64,000 nt of DNA from Shewanella sp. MTB7 (lineage in GTDB: Bacteria; Pseudomonadota; Gammaproteobacteria; Enterobacterales; Shewanellaceae), in assembly GCF_027571385.1 (NCBI RefSeq), contig NZ_CP085636.1, positions 1,674,001-1,738,000 of the forward strand. The letters are read 5' to 3'. A program made the position numbers and the translations under genes. Under the pieces are notes generated by a model, which was given only the letters and a program-made list of their open reading frames with translations, was not told where the DNA came from and ran no database searches. Of this stretch, positions 1 through 10,294 are shown piece after piece (position 1 is the stretch's first letter; every line of letters begins with the position of its first letter).

Positions 1-1
1 C

Positions 2-1072
2 AATACTTTAAACTGGAATTCAGCGGAAGCACTCCCCTATGTTGTTGGTGATTTTACCGGGGATGTCACCTACCAGACACTGGCAGAAGGTTTTGATCAA
101 ATAGGTCGACAGCTCTATAACCATTACCATGATGTTAATAGTTTAGATGGCAGCGGTCAGGTATTCACTCGAACTCAATTGACAAAAATTGAAAAAACGA
201 CTGATGCAACTTACCGTTATAAACTGACATTTACCGATCTCGTAAATAATACAAGTGTAATAACGAAAGCGAGAAAAGTCATTTTAGCTATGCCGCGTCG
301 CTCACTCGAATTGATCGTAGATAACATCGAACTTGGTGCGGATACTGAAGCGGCGCTTGCGGGCTTTAAAAGCAATATTAATTGCGTTATTGGCGAACCA
401 TCTTTTAAACTGTTAATGGCCTTCGATACCCCTTGGTGGCAATCCGTTGAGGTACCTGGGACCGATGATAAGATAGAACATGGTCATGCGACAACAGATA
501 TGGCGATGCGTCAGTGCTACTATTTTGGCACTCAACAAGAAGCTGAAAAGACCAATGGTGTTATGTTAGCTTCGTACAATGATATGCGTACAGTCAGTTT
601 CTGGAAGCCTCTGGAAAAGGACGGCAATGACCACTCACTACTCCCTACCCTTAGTTTATTTAAACCTAAATGGTGTGATCGAACAGAACAGTTAACAGCT
701 AGACTTGGTGGGCCTTTAGGGGAGTATGATAATTATTCACAAGCACCTGAACGTATGGTTAAACATGCATTAAATCAACTGTCAGAGCTGCATAATTATG
801 AGGTGCCAGAGCCTATTGATACAGCTTACTTTAACTGGAACGATGATCCTTTTGGTGGCGGTTATCATGCCTGGAAAGCTAACTATAAAGTGGGCGAGAT
901 GATGGCTAAAATGCGCAATGAGCCAATCACAAATGAAGCTATTCATGTTTGTGGTGAAGCTTATTCAGATCAGCAAGGTTGGGTTGAAGGGGCTTTTTGT
1001 ATCGCAGAGCAAATGCTCAACGATAATTTTGACGTAACGACATTAATAGAGGGTTATTATTTAGGTCGTTAA
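2..1072 (+). CDS. flavin amine oxidase family protein, 5'-truncated by window edge
   Basis: The reading frame is open from base 2 to the TAA at 1072, so the N-terminal part, including the dinucleotide-binding fold, lies left of the window. The visible part fits the FAD-dependent amine oxidase family. An early substrate-domain segment has TLAEGFDQIG. The C-terminal FAD-binding motif GEAYSDQQGWVEGA is followed by a short tail. Such enzymes oxidise primary amines or polyamines to aldehydes. The following genes are for putrescine uptake and breakdown, so a polyamine-related role is plausible but inferred. A hairpin terminator follows 47 bases after the stop. Confidence 0.8.
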   Translation, partial: NTLNWNSAEALPYVVGDFTGDVTYQTLAEGFDQIGRQLYNHYHDVNSLDGSGQVFTRTQLTKIEKTTDATYRYKLTFTDLVNNTSVITKARKVILAMPRRSLELIVDNIELGADTEAALAGFKSNINCVIGEPSFKLLMAFDTPWWQSVEVPGTDDKIEHGHATTDMAMRQCYYFGTQQEAEKTNGVMLASYNDMRTVSFWKPLEKDGNDHSLLPTLSLFKPKWCDRTEQLTARLGGPLGEYDNYSQAPERMVKHALNQLSELHNYEVPEPIDTAYFNWNDDPFGGGYHAWKANYKVGEMMAKMRNEPITNEAIHVCGEAYSDQQGWVEGAFCIAEQMLNDNFDVTTLIEGYYLGR

Positions 1073-1118
1073 TCATAGTTAACTCGGTGTCGTCTATGAT
1101 ACTTGACGATATCAAACC

Positions 1119-1153
1119 AAAAAAACTCAGATCTTAATCGGTCTGAGTTTTTT
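1119..1153 (+). terminator. intrinsic terminator after the amine oxidase gene
   Basis: A 12-bp stem (AAAAAACTCAGA paired with TCTGAGTTTTTT) closes a 10-base loop and ends in six T. It is also A-rich on its left arm, so it may work in both directions. Confidence 0.8.
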
Positions 1154-1548
1154 GAATTTAGGTATATTATTTAATGCGCGGCTCCACCACCCGTACGTTG
1201 AAAATGAGTTACGACAAGAGATCCAAAATCGAAGAGATATTTATGTAGGAGCAGAGTCAAGAGTGACACATCGGGTCGTTCCTAGATACTTAACCTATAG
1301 GAATATGTCTTGTGTATGCCTGAATATGCTAGATCTGGTACGGCTGCTGGAAGTCATAAACATCAAACCAGTCCAATGTACCCAACCCAAAATAGGCTTC
1401 AAACTTGTTGTCTGACACGTAATGCTTTAAAAGCTGTTCACCACGGAGGTCACGAAGACCACGGAGAAAAGCAGCAGCGAGAACGACTTTACAAAATATA
1501 CAAAGCGTCAGTTGTTTAGAAATAGTGTTAGTGGCTATAAATAAACTT
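1154..1548. other. non-coding stretch with repeat debris
   Basis: I found no convincing gene here; the two short open frames have no recognisable protein character. Two pieces look repeat-derived. AAATCGAAGAGATA at 1226-1239 matches the left end of repeat family R1. Two CCACGGAG units lie at about 1441-1466, a type of short repeat common between genes of marine gammaproteobacteria. The rest is unassigned. Confidence 0.5.
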
Positions 1549-1856
1549 AAATCGAAGAGATAAACACTCAGGTGTGAACGCTGCTGTGACCTTCCAAAAC
1601 AGGGTGAGGTATCGTGAAGTGATACTCTTCGAGCGAGAGGCTGGGATGCCGAACTGGCCGTTTAACAGGGAAGTTATTGGTTTTGGTAGAGCCCACAGGG
1701 ACTGTGCTTGCGGCGTGTCACAGAGGTGATTACACGTTCACGAGCCGCAGGTTATAGATTAAAGTGAAAATTTGGTACTCAGTAAAACAACCAAGTACCA
1801 ATAATCAACTTACAAAAGGTTTTGAAGTAAGTCTGAACTCAGTAGGTTTTAGACTA
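1549..1856 (+). repeat. R1 dispersed repeat, copy a (long form)
   Basis: It begins with the R1 left end AAATCGAAGAGATAA and contains the optional middle module (ACTCTTCGAGCGAGAGGCTG, then CCGAACTGGCCGTTTAACAG). It also has the GTAGAGCCCACAGGGA block. The right end differs from the other copies but can still pair (AGTCT with AGACT at 1830-1855). No open frame of protein character lies inside. Confidence 0.75.
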
Positions 1857-1944
1857 ATCAATCAGCCACAAACCAGTTATCAAAGTTAACTGCGAACAAG
1901 TAGCGGCTGATAATAATCGAGTTTCTCGACAACCTCTTTAGAGA

Positions 1945-3252
1945 CTAAAAAAGATCCTTCATTCGATGGTACAACATCCCTGCTGCCAACATGGGTGATC
2001 GAAATACGGGTCCACCCGGGAAGGTCATGTGTTGCACCCTATCGAAGATATCGAAACGTTCAGCCTGGGCGGTGAGGGCTTCGGCGATTAACCTTGCAGC
2101 CATGTGGGTGGCGTTAACCCCGTGACCTGCATAGGCTTGGGCGTAGAGGATATTGGGGCAATCGGGCAGTCGGCCTATTTGGGGTAGGCGGTTAGCGCCT
2201 ATGCCTATCATGCCGCCCCATTCGAAATCGATTTTCACGCTCTTCAACTGAGGAAATACCTTTTCTAGGTTAGGGCGCAGTGCGGCTTCGATATCTTTAG
2301 GATCTTTACCTGAGTAAGTGCAGAGCCCGCCGAAGAGCAGGCGGTTATCTTCAGACAAGTGGAAGTAATCGAGATCGATACGTAAGTCGGCGAAGGCCAT
2401 GTTCTGTGGGATGATCTCTTTGCACTGCTCATCGGTGAGTGGCTCAGTGGCGAGCAGGTAACTGCCAGCAGGTAGTACCTTGCCGCCAACATAACTGTTG
2501 AGTTTATGGCCAATATAGGCGTTGCCTGCAAGGATCACATAATGACAATTGACTCGGCCTTTGGCAGTAATGACCTGAGGTTTATCGCCCTTGATGATCT
2601 TCTCAGCTGCGCTATATTCAAACATCTTAACCCCAAGTGCTTTGGCAACTTTTGCTTCACCTAAGGCGAGGTTGAGGGGATGAAGGTGACCACTGTTCAT
2701 GTCGACCAGTGCGCCTTGATAACAGTCTGAGCCGATGACCTGTTGCATATCCTGTTTCTGTAGCAAGGTGAAACCTTCGCCTCTGCCCTGAGACTGTAGA
2801 TCGTCATAGTCTTCTTGTAGCTCTATCATGTGGCGAGATTTAATGGCTAAGTCGCAATAGCCCATCTGCAGGTTACAGTCGATATTATGTTCGGCTACTC
2901 GCTGTCTGACAATATTAACCGCTTCATAACCCATCTGATTAATGGCTTCAACACCCTCTGTGCCGATGATATTTTTGAATTGAGCGACGTTGTGGCCAAT
3001 GCCTCGAATAAGTTCGCCGCCATTTCTACCTGATGCGCCCCAGCCAATGCGTTTCGCTTCTAGCAGTACCACTGAAAACCCTTTTTGTGCCAGCTCTATG
3101 GCGGTATTAATGCCGCTGAAGCCGCCGCCAACAATACACACATCGGCACTAATTTGCTCTTGTAGTTGAGGGTGTTCGTGTAACTCTTTGGCGGTACTGA
3201 AATAGTAGGATGAGGGGTATTGTTCGCTGTGGACTGGGCTGCTGACGGGCAT
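1945..3252 (-). CDS. puuB: FAD-dependent oxidoreductase, PuuB-like (gamma-glutamylputrescine oxidase type)
   Basis: A DAO-family flavoenzyme of 435 residues. The N-terminal dinucleotide-binding motif VGGGFSG (about residues 41-47) and the RIGWGASGRNGGE stretch are typical of PuuB, which oxidises gamma-glutamylputrescine to the aldehyde with release of ammonia and hydrogen peroxide. The C-terminus keeps YAQAYAGHGVNATH, the second FAD contact. Two ATG codons sit in tandem. The second (3252) is preferred because GGAG lies five bases before it and only two before the first. It is divergent from puuR and is a paralogue of the gene at 11240-12526. It could instead act on another gamma-glutamyl amine or amino acid. 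Confidence 0.8.
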   Translation of the reverse strand: MPVSSPVHSEQYPSSYYFSTAKELHEHPQLQEQISADVCIVGGGFSGINTAIELAQKGFSVVLLEAKRIGWGASGRNGGELIRGIGHNVAQFKNIIGTEGVEAINQMGYEAVNIVRQRVAEHNIDCNLQMGYCDLAIKSRHMIELQEDYDDLQSQGRGEGFTLLQKQDMQQVIGSDCYQGALVDMNSGHLHPLNLALGEAKVAKALGVKMFEYSAAEKIIKGDKPQVITAKGRVNCHYVILAGNAYIGHKLNSYVGGKVLPAGSYLLATEPLTDEQCKEIIPQNMAFADLRIDLDYFHLSEDNRLLFGGLCTYSGKDPKDIEAALRPNLEKVFPQLKSVKIDFEWGGMIGIGANRLPQIGRLPDCPNILYAQAYAGHGVNATHMAARLIAEALTAQAERFDIFDRVQHMTFPGGPVFRSPMLAAGMLYHRMKDLF

Positions 3253-3504
3253 CATCTCTCCAAACGTTTTATTGTTATTAGTTTTCTATGATTAGTTTTA
3301 GTTATACATATCTGCTTACTGATAACTTTCGGGACTTAGCAGAGTATACTTTTGCTATCAGTCGTATATAATTCACAGGTGTTGATTATATTTAACATGC
3401 TTTTTTGTTAGATACAAATTAGTATGAAGAATAAATTGCGTGTTTTTGATACAGACGTTGATAAATTTTACCTTGGTAAGGTGTTTTGATAGGGAGAGAT
3501 ACAT
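3253..3504. promoter_or_regulatory. divergent promoter region puuB / puuR
   Basis: An AT-rich 250-bp gap between two divergent genes must hold both promoters. No operator could be assigned with confidence. A GGAGAG ribosome-binding site lies just before the TTG start of puuR. Confidence 0.4.
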
Positions 3505-4053
3505 TTGGATATTGGAGCTAGTCTCAAGACTATCCGCAAAATGAAGGGGTTATCACAGCGTGAGCTTGCTAAAAGAGCTGGCGTCACTAATAGCACTATT
3601 TCTATGATTGAGAAAAATAGTGTGAGTCCGTCGGTCAGTTCGTTAAAGAAAGTATTATCCGGATTGCCTTTGTCTTTAGTCGACTTCTTCTCTATGGAAG
3701 ATACTACGGCGAGTGAGCCAAAAATTGTCTATCGCAGTGATGAACTGCTTGATATCGGTGATGGCAATTTAGATTATAAGCTGGTGGGTAAAGACTATCC
3801 CAACAGAGCCATGTCAGTGATGAGTGAAGTTTACCCGCCAGGCTCCGATACCGGAGAAGAGATGTTAAAGCATGAAGGTGAGGAGGCTGCCATGGTGATT
3901 GATGGTAAGTTAGAGCTCACTGTTGGCGAAGAGGTATTTATTCTTGAGGCCGGAGATAGTTACTATTTTAATAGTGAAAGCCCCCACAGATTCAGAAATC
4001 CCTTCAATGAGGATTGCCGGATCGTGAGTGCGACTACGCCAGCCAATTTCTAA
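3505..4053 (+). CDS. puuR: XRE-cupin transcriptional regulator, PuuR-like
   Basis: A protein of 182 residues with an N-terminal helix-turn-helix (about residues 5-60, KGLSQRELAKRAGVTNSTIS) and a C-terminal cupin (about 110-180, HEGEEAAMVIDGKLELTVG and PHRFRNP). This architecture and length match PuuR, the putrescine-responsive repressor of the puu regulon in Escherichia coli (185 residues). The start is TTG; the GGAGAG at about 3493 is well spaced for it and no ATG gives the full helix-turn-helix. Its place between a puuB and puuDA supports control of this cluster, with putrescine as the likely inducer. Confidence 0.85.
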   Translation: MDIGASLKTIRKMKGLSQRELAKRAGVTNSTISMIEKNSVSPSVSSLKKVLSGLPLSLVDFFSMEDTTASEPKIVYRSDELLDIGDGNLDYKLVGKDYPNRAMSVMSEVYPPGSDTGEEMLKHEGEEAAMVIDGKLELTVGEEVFILEAGDSYYFNSESPHRFRNPFNEDCRIVSATTPANF

Positions 4054-4699
4054 TCCTGTCACTATTATGAAGCTAAATATGAAGAGAATTTGAAGATAGG
4101 GACAACAGATTTTGTCCCTATTCCTACTCGTTTAATCACTTTACCCTGTTGTCATTCCAGTGTTCATTTTAATTGTCTGTGAACTCCCATTTCCCAGGCT
4201 ATTTAATTTTTATCGCAAAATTTACCCAAGAAGTTTGTCCATCCACGAGGGTATTGTTACCGCTAATGCCTTTTAAAACTCCTCAGTTATTAAACTCGTT
4301 GGTTATTTATGCTGATCGTGATGAATAACCTAGTGCTAACAGCCGTTTATATCCATACAGTTGCACATTTTACATATTTTCATGTAAATAATATTGGTCA
4401 TAAATGGTATGTTCTTGTGCTTTAAGTCAAGTTGGAATGAGTTCGATTTGCGGCTTTAATCGCCCATAAAATTATCTGTCATTTACCTATTCTAACGAAG
4501 TGTTATCTATTAAGTTTTTGTTATTGTTGTCTTTTATATGTATTTGAAATGGATTTTAGATTGTATTCATTTCTGCGCTTGCCTGTATGCTTCTTTCAGT
4601 GTAGTGTTTGATAAAGTGAACAAGTTGTTAAGGTGTGTTCGAATAAATTAACTCTTGCAAACATTATAAAAACTAAAATATAACGATAAAAGGTGATTT
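4054..4699. other. long intergenic region upstream of puuD, two inverted repeats
   Basis: There are 646 bases without a credible gene. Two inverted repeats are visible: GGTTATTTAT with ATGAATAACC (4301-4330, one mismatch, 10-base gap) and TTTACAT-N6-ATGTAAA (4369-4388, perfect). Either could be an operator. The rest is AT-rich, and the puuD promoter is presumably within the last 200 bases. I saw no structured RNA that I could name. Confidence 0.45.
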
Positions 4700-5461
4700 A
4701 TGTCGGATGAAAGGCTTGCTGTCATTGGGGTGACGGCGTGCAATCTAGAATTAGGCTTACATCCTTTTAATATTGTGGGTGAGAAATATTTGTTAGCCAT
4801 TGTCGATGCGACTAAAGCTTGGCCATTGGTGATACCTGCACTGGGACACTGTCCAGCTGAGTCGATTCTACCTAGACTCGACGGTATTTTATTTACTGGT
4901 TCACCCTCAAATATCGAACCCCATCATTTTCAGGGGCAACCCAGTGAAGCGGGTACACACCATGATCCTAAGCGAGATTCGACCACACTTCCTTTGCTAA
5001 AAGCTGCCGTTGATGCCGGTGTTCCTGTGTTGGCTATCTGCCGTGGCTTTCAGGAGATGAATGTCATTTATGGTGGCACGCTTCACCAGAAATTACATCA
5101 ATTGGGTGGTTATATTGAACATAGAGAAGATAAAACTAAGCCGGTAGGTGTGCAATATGGGATCTCCCATGAGGTACAGATAGAACCTGGAGGTTTACTC
5201 CACGAGGCGTGGGGTCGTAGCTCTGCAGAGGTGAACTCTGTGCATACTCAAGGCGTAGATCGTCTGGGTGTAGGGTTACGGCCAGAAGCTTTCGCGTCAG
5301 ATGGATTAGTAGAGGCTTTCTCTATTAACAATGCTAAAAATTTCGCATTAGGCGTGCAGTGGCATCCAGAATGGAAGGTACTTGATAATCCTTTTTATAC
5401 TTCCATTTTCAAGTTATTCAGTGATGCCTGTGAACGTCGTGCAATGAACCGAGTGAGATAA
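4700..5461 (+). CDS. puuD: gamma-glutamyl-gamma-aminobutyrate hydrolase
   Basis: A class I glutamine-amidotransferase-fold hydrolase (peptidase C26) of 253 residues. It cleaves gamma-glutamyl-GABA to glutamate and GABA, the last step that removes the glutamyl carrier in the Puu pathway. The nucleophile is Cys114 in AICRGFQEMN, with His222 and Glu224 in GVQWHPEW. These positions agree with those I recall for the E. coli enzyme. AAAGGTG precedes the ATG. The stop codon is one base from the puuA start, so the two are translationally coupled. Confidence 0.93.
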   Translation: MSDERLAVIGVTACNLELGLHPFNIVGEKYLLAIVDATKAWPLVIPALGHCPAESILPRLDGILFTGSPSNIEPHHFQGQPSEAGTHHDPKRDSTTLPLLKAAVDAGVPVLAICRGFQEMNVIYGGTLHQKLHQLGGYIEHREDKTKPVGVQYGISHEVQIEPGGLLHEAWGRSSAEVNSVHTQGVDRLGVGLRPEAFASDGLVEAFSINNAKNFALGVQWHPEWKVLDNPFYTSIFKLFSDACERRAMNRVR

Positions 5462-5462
5462 A

Positions 5463-6812
5463 ATGAAGAAGTTAACCGCTTATTTAAAAGAACATAAGAT
5501 TACTGAAGTTGAGTGCGTGATCTGTGATATGACCGGTATTGCCCGTGGCAAGATTGCACCGGTTGGTAAGTTTATCGATGAAAAAGGCATGAGAATGCCC
5601 GAGAGTGTGCTGCTGCAAACGGTCACTGGTGATTATGTTGAAGATGAGCCCTACGATGCACTATTGGATAAAGCGGATATTGATTTTATTTGTGTCCCCG
5701 ATGAAGATGCGGTGTTTAAGCTGCCATGGACAATTGAAGCAACTGCGCAGGTTATTCATGACACGTTTGACAAGATGGGTAATCCCATTGAACTTTCACC
5801 ACGTAATGTGTTGAAAAAAGTGCTTAAGCTTTATGAAGATAAAGGCTGGAAACCTGTCGTTGCCCCTGAGATGGAATTTTATCTGACCCGCAGAAATGCA
5901 GATCCAGATCAGGCGTTGATTCCACCAGTTGGTCGTAGCGGACGCCAAGAGTCGGGCCGTCAATCTTTCTCTATTGATGCCGCCAATGAATATGATCCGC
6001 TTTTTGAAGATATGTACGATTGGTGTGAAATTCAGGGGCTCGACATCGATACCTTGATCCATGAAGAGGGCACGGCTCAGATGGAGATCAACTTCAGCCA
6101 TGGCGATGCGTTATCACTGGCTGATCAGGTATTTGTATTTAAACGTACCCTACGTGAAGCGGCGCTTAAGCATGATATATGTGCTACCTTTATGGCTAAG
6201 CCTGTCGCCGATGAGCCGGGCAGTGCCATGCATCTGCATCAGAGCATTGTTAATACTAAAACAGGTAAGAGTATCTTTTCTCTGGAAGATGGCACAAAGA
6301 GTCCATTGTTTTTTAGTTTTATCGGTGGCTTGCAAAAATACATCCCTGAATTCCTTCCTCTATTAGCCCCAAATGTAAATTCATTCAGACGTTTTCTTCC
6401 CGGTACATCAGCGCCGATTAACCTCGAATGGGGCGAAGAGAACCGCACTTGCGGGCTTAGAATTCCTGAGTCTTCGCCACAAAATCTCCGCATTGAAAAC
6501 CGTATCGCCGGTGCTGACTCAAACAGCTATTTAGCCATTGCTGCAAGTTTGTTGGCGGGTTATATCGGCATGGTCGATGATGTGAAGCCATCGACCGAAG
6601 TCAAAGGCAGAGCGAACGAGACTCGTCAAAGCATTAGTTTACCGCTGACACTTGAGGAAGCGTTAGCTGTGATGTCTGAGAGTGCGGCGTGTCTTGAATA
6701 TTTAGGTGAAGCATTCACAACCGGTTACATCGCGGTAAAACAAGCTGATTTGGCCAGTTATAAGCGGGTGATAAGCTCATGGGAACGTGAGTATTTGCTG
6801 CTGACAGTATAA
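5463..6812 (+). CDS. puuA: glutamate-putrescine ligase (glutamine synthetase family)
   Basis: A glutamine-synthetase fold enzyme of 449 residues that ligates glutamate to putrescine with ATP in the cytoplasm, the entry step of the Puu route. Visible family signatures are EMEFYLTRR (catalytic Glu region, about 137-145), the AMHLHQSI nucleotide-binding loop, and SPQNLRIENRIAGADSN near 345-360. It is shorter than ordinary glutamine synthetase and lacks the adenylylation-loop sequence expected of GlnA. It starts one base after the puuD stop. Other gamma-glutamyl-amine ligases share this fold, but the neighbours make putrescine the likely substrate. Confidence 0.88.
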   Translation: MKKLTAYLKEHKITEVECVICDMTGIARGKIAPVGKFIDEKGMRMPESVLLQTVTGDYVEDEPYDALLDKADIDFICVPDEDAVFKLPWTIEATAQVIHDTFDKMGNPIELSPRNVLKKVLKLYEDKGWKPVVAPEMEFYLTRRNADPDQALIPPVGRSGRQESGRQSFSIDAANEYDPLFEDMYDWCEIQGLDIDTLIHEEGTAQMEINFSHGDALSLADQVFVFKRTLREAALKHDICATFMAKPVADEPGSAMHLHQSIVNTKTGKSIFSLEDGTKSPLFFSFIGGLQKYIPEFLPLLAPNVNSFRRFLPGTSAPINLEWGEENRTCGLRIPESSPQNLRIENRIAGADSNSYLAIAASLLAGYIGMVDDVKPSTEVKGRANETRQSISLPLTLEEALAVMSESAACLEYLGEAFTTGYIAVKQADLASYKRVISSWEREYLLLTV

Positions 6813-6824
6813 CGAGTAAACGTA

Positions 6825-6852
6825 TTTTCGGGTCATTGGGATGACCCGAAAA
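6825..6852. terminator. inverted repeat after puuA, possible terminator
   Basis: A perfect 12-bp stem (TTTTCGGGTCAT with ATGACCCGAAAA) has a four-base loop. It has no following T-run on the plus strand, so it may be an mRNA-stabilising hairpin rather than a true terminator. Confidence 0.5.
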
Positions 6853-6998
6853 TGTACATATAAAAAGTAAGAGAACATCGTAAAAAGTCTTTGGGTTGGA
6901 TAACAATTTAAGGGTTGGCTGTGCAAACTGCCGATGCGGTTTCAAAGGTGTAGCATTGGTTAAAATAACCGGCTTGGCCGGAAAACAATGACAGATAA

Positions 6999-8138
<1,140 letters not shown>

Positions 8139-8150
8139 TATCGCTTAAGT

Positions 8151-8170
8151 GGGGCAAGGACTCTTGCCCC
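8151..8170. other. stem-loop between potF and potG
   Basis: GGGGCAAG pairs perfectly with CTTGCCCC over a four-base loop and is not followed by a T-run. Hairpins in this place often protect the transcript of an abundant binding protein from 3' decay, which would set potF above potGHI. That role is inferred. Confidence 0.5.
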
Positions 8171-8240
8171 TGAACCACCTTCAACCTCTATAAATTGCTG
8201 AAGCTGCCTTAAGTTTAGACGGCTTTAGTGGAGAAGTATT

Positions 8241-9377
8241 ATGGTTAGCACCTCAAGCGTCATGAATAAACCTATAACAAAGACGCCAAAAAAAGTCCTG
8301 CTTAAGATTGAGCGGGTCAGTAAATTATTTGATGAAGTTCGTGCAGTAGATGATGTGTCTTTGAACATATATCAAGGGGAAATTTTTGCCCTGTTAGGAG
8401 GCTCTGGTTCTGGTAAGTCCACCTTGCTGCGTATGCTGGCAGGTTTTGACAAGCCCTCAGAAGGCCGCATCTATCTCGATGGGGTCGATATTACTGACAT
8501 GCCGCCACACGAACGACCGATCAATATGATGTTTCAATCCTATGCGCTGTTCCCCCATATGTCGGTAGAGCAGAATATCGCCTTTGGATTGAAGCAAGAC
8601 AAGTTACCTAAAGATGAAATTACCTCCCGTGTTAAAGAAATGCTGAAATTGGTGCACATGGAAGAGTATGCCAAACGTAAACCTGCTCAGCTATCTGGTG
8701 GCCAGCGTCAACGGGTGGCATTGGCGCGATCTTTAGCTAAACGTCCCAAGCTGTTGTTGCTCGATGAGCCGATGGGTGCATTAGATAAAAAGCTAAGAAC
8801 TCAAATGCAGCTGGAGGTAGTGGATATACTCGAAGCCGTTGGTGTGACTTGTGTCATGGTGACCCATGATCAAGAGGAAGCCATGACCATGGCCGAACGT
8901 ATTTCGATCATGAATGACGGGTGGATAGCACAAACTGGCTCCCCTATGGATATCTATGAGAGCCCTTCATCGCGGATGGTGGCGGAGTTTATTGGTTCGG
9001 TAAACCTGTTTGAGGGCGAGATAGTGGTTGATAAAGCTGACCACGCGATTATCCAAGCGCCGAATCTGGAGCAGCAATTCTATATCGGACATGGCGTGTC
9101 AACCAATGTAGAAGATAAAACCGTTTGGTTAGCGGTGAGACCTGAAAAAGCTCGTATTACTCGTGAACAGCCAGAAGGTGAGTACAATTGGTGCCAAGGT
9201 GTGGTCGTTGATATCGCTTATTTAGGTGGTATTTCGGTTTATTACATCCGCCTAATGAATGATCAGGTGATCCAATCTGTGATGACCAACAGTGATAGAC
9301 GTTCAGATCCTCCCACGTGGGAAGACAAGGTCTTCATCAGCTGGGAGGCCACCAGTGGAGTGGTCCTCAGATCATAG
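8241..9377 (+). CDS. potG: putrescine ABC transporter, ATP-binding subunit
   Basis: An ABC ATPase of 378 residues. Walker A is GGSGSGKST (about residues 53-61), the signature is LSGGQRQRVALARSLA, Walker B is LLLLDEPMGALD, and the switch histidine follows in VMVTHDQEEAM. A C-terminal TOBE-type domain follows from about residue 290, as in the polyamine and iron import class. It energises uptake through PotH and PotI. The potH start lies 12 bases after the stop. Confidence 0.93.
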   Translation: MVSTSSVMNKPITKTPKKVLLKIERVSKLFDEVRAVDDVSLNIYQGEIFALLGGSGSGKSTLLRMLAGFDKPSEGRIYLDGVDITDMPPHERPINMMFQSYALFPHMSVEQNIAFGLKQDKLPKDEITSRVKEMLKLVHMEEYAKRKPAQLSGGQRQRVALARSLAKRPKLLLLDEPMGALDKKLRTQMQLEVVDILEAVGVTCVMVTHDQEEAMTMAERISIMNDGWIAQTGSPMDIYESPSSRMVAEFIGSVNLFEGEIVVDKADHAIIQAPNLEQQFYIGHGVSTNVEDKTVWLAVRPEKARITREQPEGEYNWCQGVVVDIAYLGGISVYYIRLMNDQVIQSVMTNSDRRSDPPTWEDKVFISWEATSGVVLRS

Positions 9378-9388
9378 GAGGCCATGTG

Positions 9389-10294
9389 ATGAAAAAGTCA
9401 TTAACGTTTAAACTGCCTAAAGGCCAATGCTGGACCATAGGCGTCCCCTATTTCTGGCTACTGTTATTCTTCGTATTACCCTTTGTTATAGTGCTTAAGA
9501 TCAGCTTATCGACAGCAGCCATCTCGATCCCTCCCTATGATTCCTTAGTCAGCTACGCCGATGAATCGCTTAATATTCTGTTGAACTTAGGTAATTTCCT
9601 GCTTATTTTCGATGACTCTCTGTACCTATATGCTTACCTTGGCTCATTAAAGATGGCCTGTATTACCACCCTAGGTTGTCTCTTAATTGGATACCCAATG
9701 GCCTATGCCATTGCTAGAGCACCAAAAGAGAAGCAAGTCTTATTGATTCTGTTGGTGATGTTGCCCTCTTGGACTTCGTTTCTTATTCGTGTGTACGCCT
9801 GGATGGGGATCTTGAGCAACAATGGAGTGGTCAACAATGTCTTAATGTGGCTTGGAGTGATATCTGAGCCAATTCAAATGCTTAATACTAACTTTGCTGT
9901 ATATATTGGCATTATTTATACCTACCTCCCTTTTATGATCTTGCCTCTGTATGCGACGCTGTCTCAGCTTGATGTTAGTTTGCTTGAGGCGGCGTCAGAT
10001 CTAGGATCTCGTTCGCTCAATACCTTCTGGAGGATCACTTTGCCTCTGTCTAAAGGTGGGGTTATTGCGGGCTCCATGCTGGTGTTTATTCCTGTGGTGG
10101 GTGAGTTTGTGATTCCGGAGCTACTTGGTGGTCCGGACTCTTTGATGATAGGTAAGGTACTGTGGCAGGAGTTCTTCAATAATCGCGATTGGCCGGTGGC
10201 ATCCGCGCTCGCTATTGTGATGTTAGGTTTGTTGATCATTCCTATTACCCTGTTTCATCGTTACCAATCTAGAAGTATGGAGAAAGAGGCATGA
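9389..10294 (+). CDS. potH: putrescine ABC transporter, permease PotH
   Basis: An inner-membrane permease of 301 residues with about six transmembrane helices. The EAA loop is in LLEAASDLGSRSLNTFWRITLPLSKGG, where the ATPase docks. A longer frame starts at 9317, but GGAGG at 9377-9381 is seven bases before the ATG at 9389 and the upstream extension has no membrane or family character, so 9389 is chosen. Its last four bases overlap the potI start (ATGA). Confidence 0.92.
   Translation: MKKSLTFKLPKGQCWTIGVPYFWLLLFFVLPFVIVLKISLSTAAISIPPYDSLVSYADESLNILLNLGNFLLIFDDSLYLYAYLGSLKMACITTLGCLLIGYPMAYAIARAPKEKQVLLILLVMLPSWTSFLIRVYAWMGILSNNGVVNNVLMWLGVISEPIQMLNTNFAVYIGIIYTYLPFMILPLYATLSQLDVSLLEAASDLGSRSLNTFWRITLPLSKGGVIAGSMLVFIPVVGEFVIPELLGGPDSLMIGKVLWQEFFNNRDWPVASALAIVMLGLLIIPITLFHRYQSRSMEKEA

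Noticed and set aside
1152..1519. Two overlapping open frames of 87 and 69 codons
   Set aside because: Composition is not protein-like, they overlap repeat fragments, and neither has a good ribosome-binding site.
6901..6930. Sigma-54 promoter before potF (TGGCTGTGCAAACTGC)
   Set aside because: The distance between GG and GC is one base too long for a -24/-12 promoter.
9317..9388. Upstream extension of potH
   Set aside because: It overlaps the end of potG, lacks membrane character, and the GGAGG site serves the ATG at 9389.
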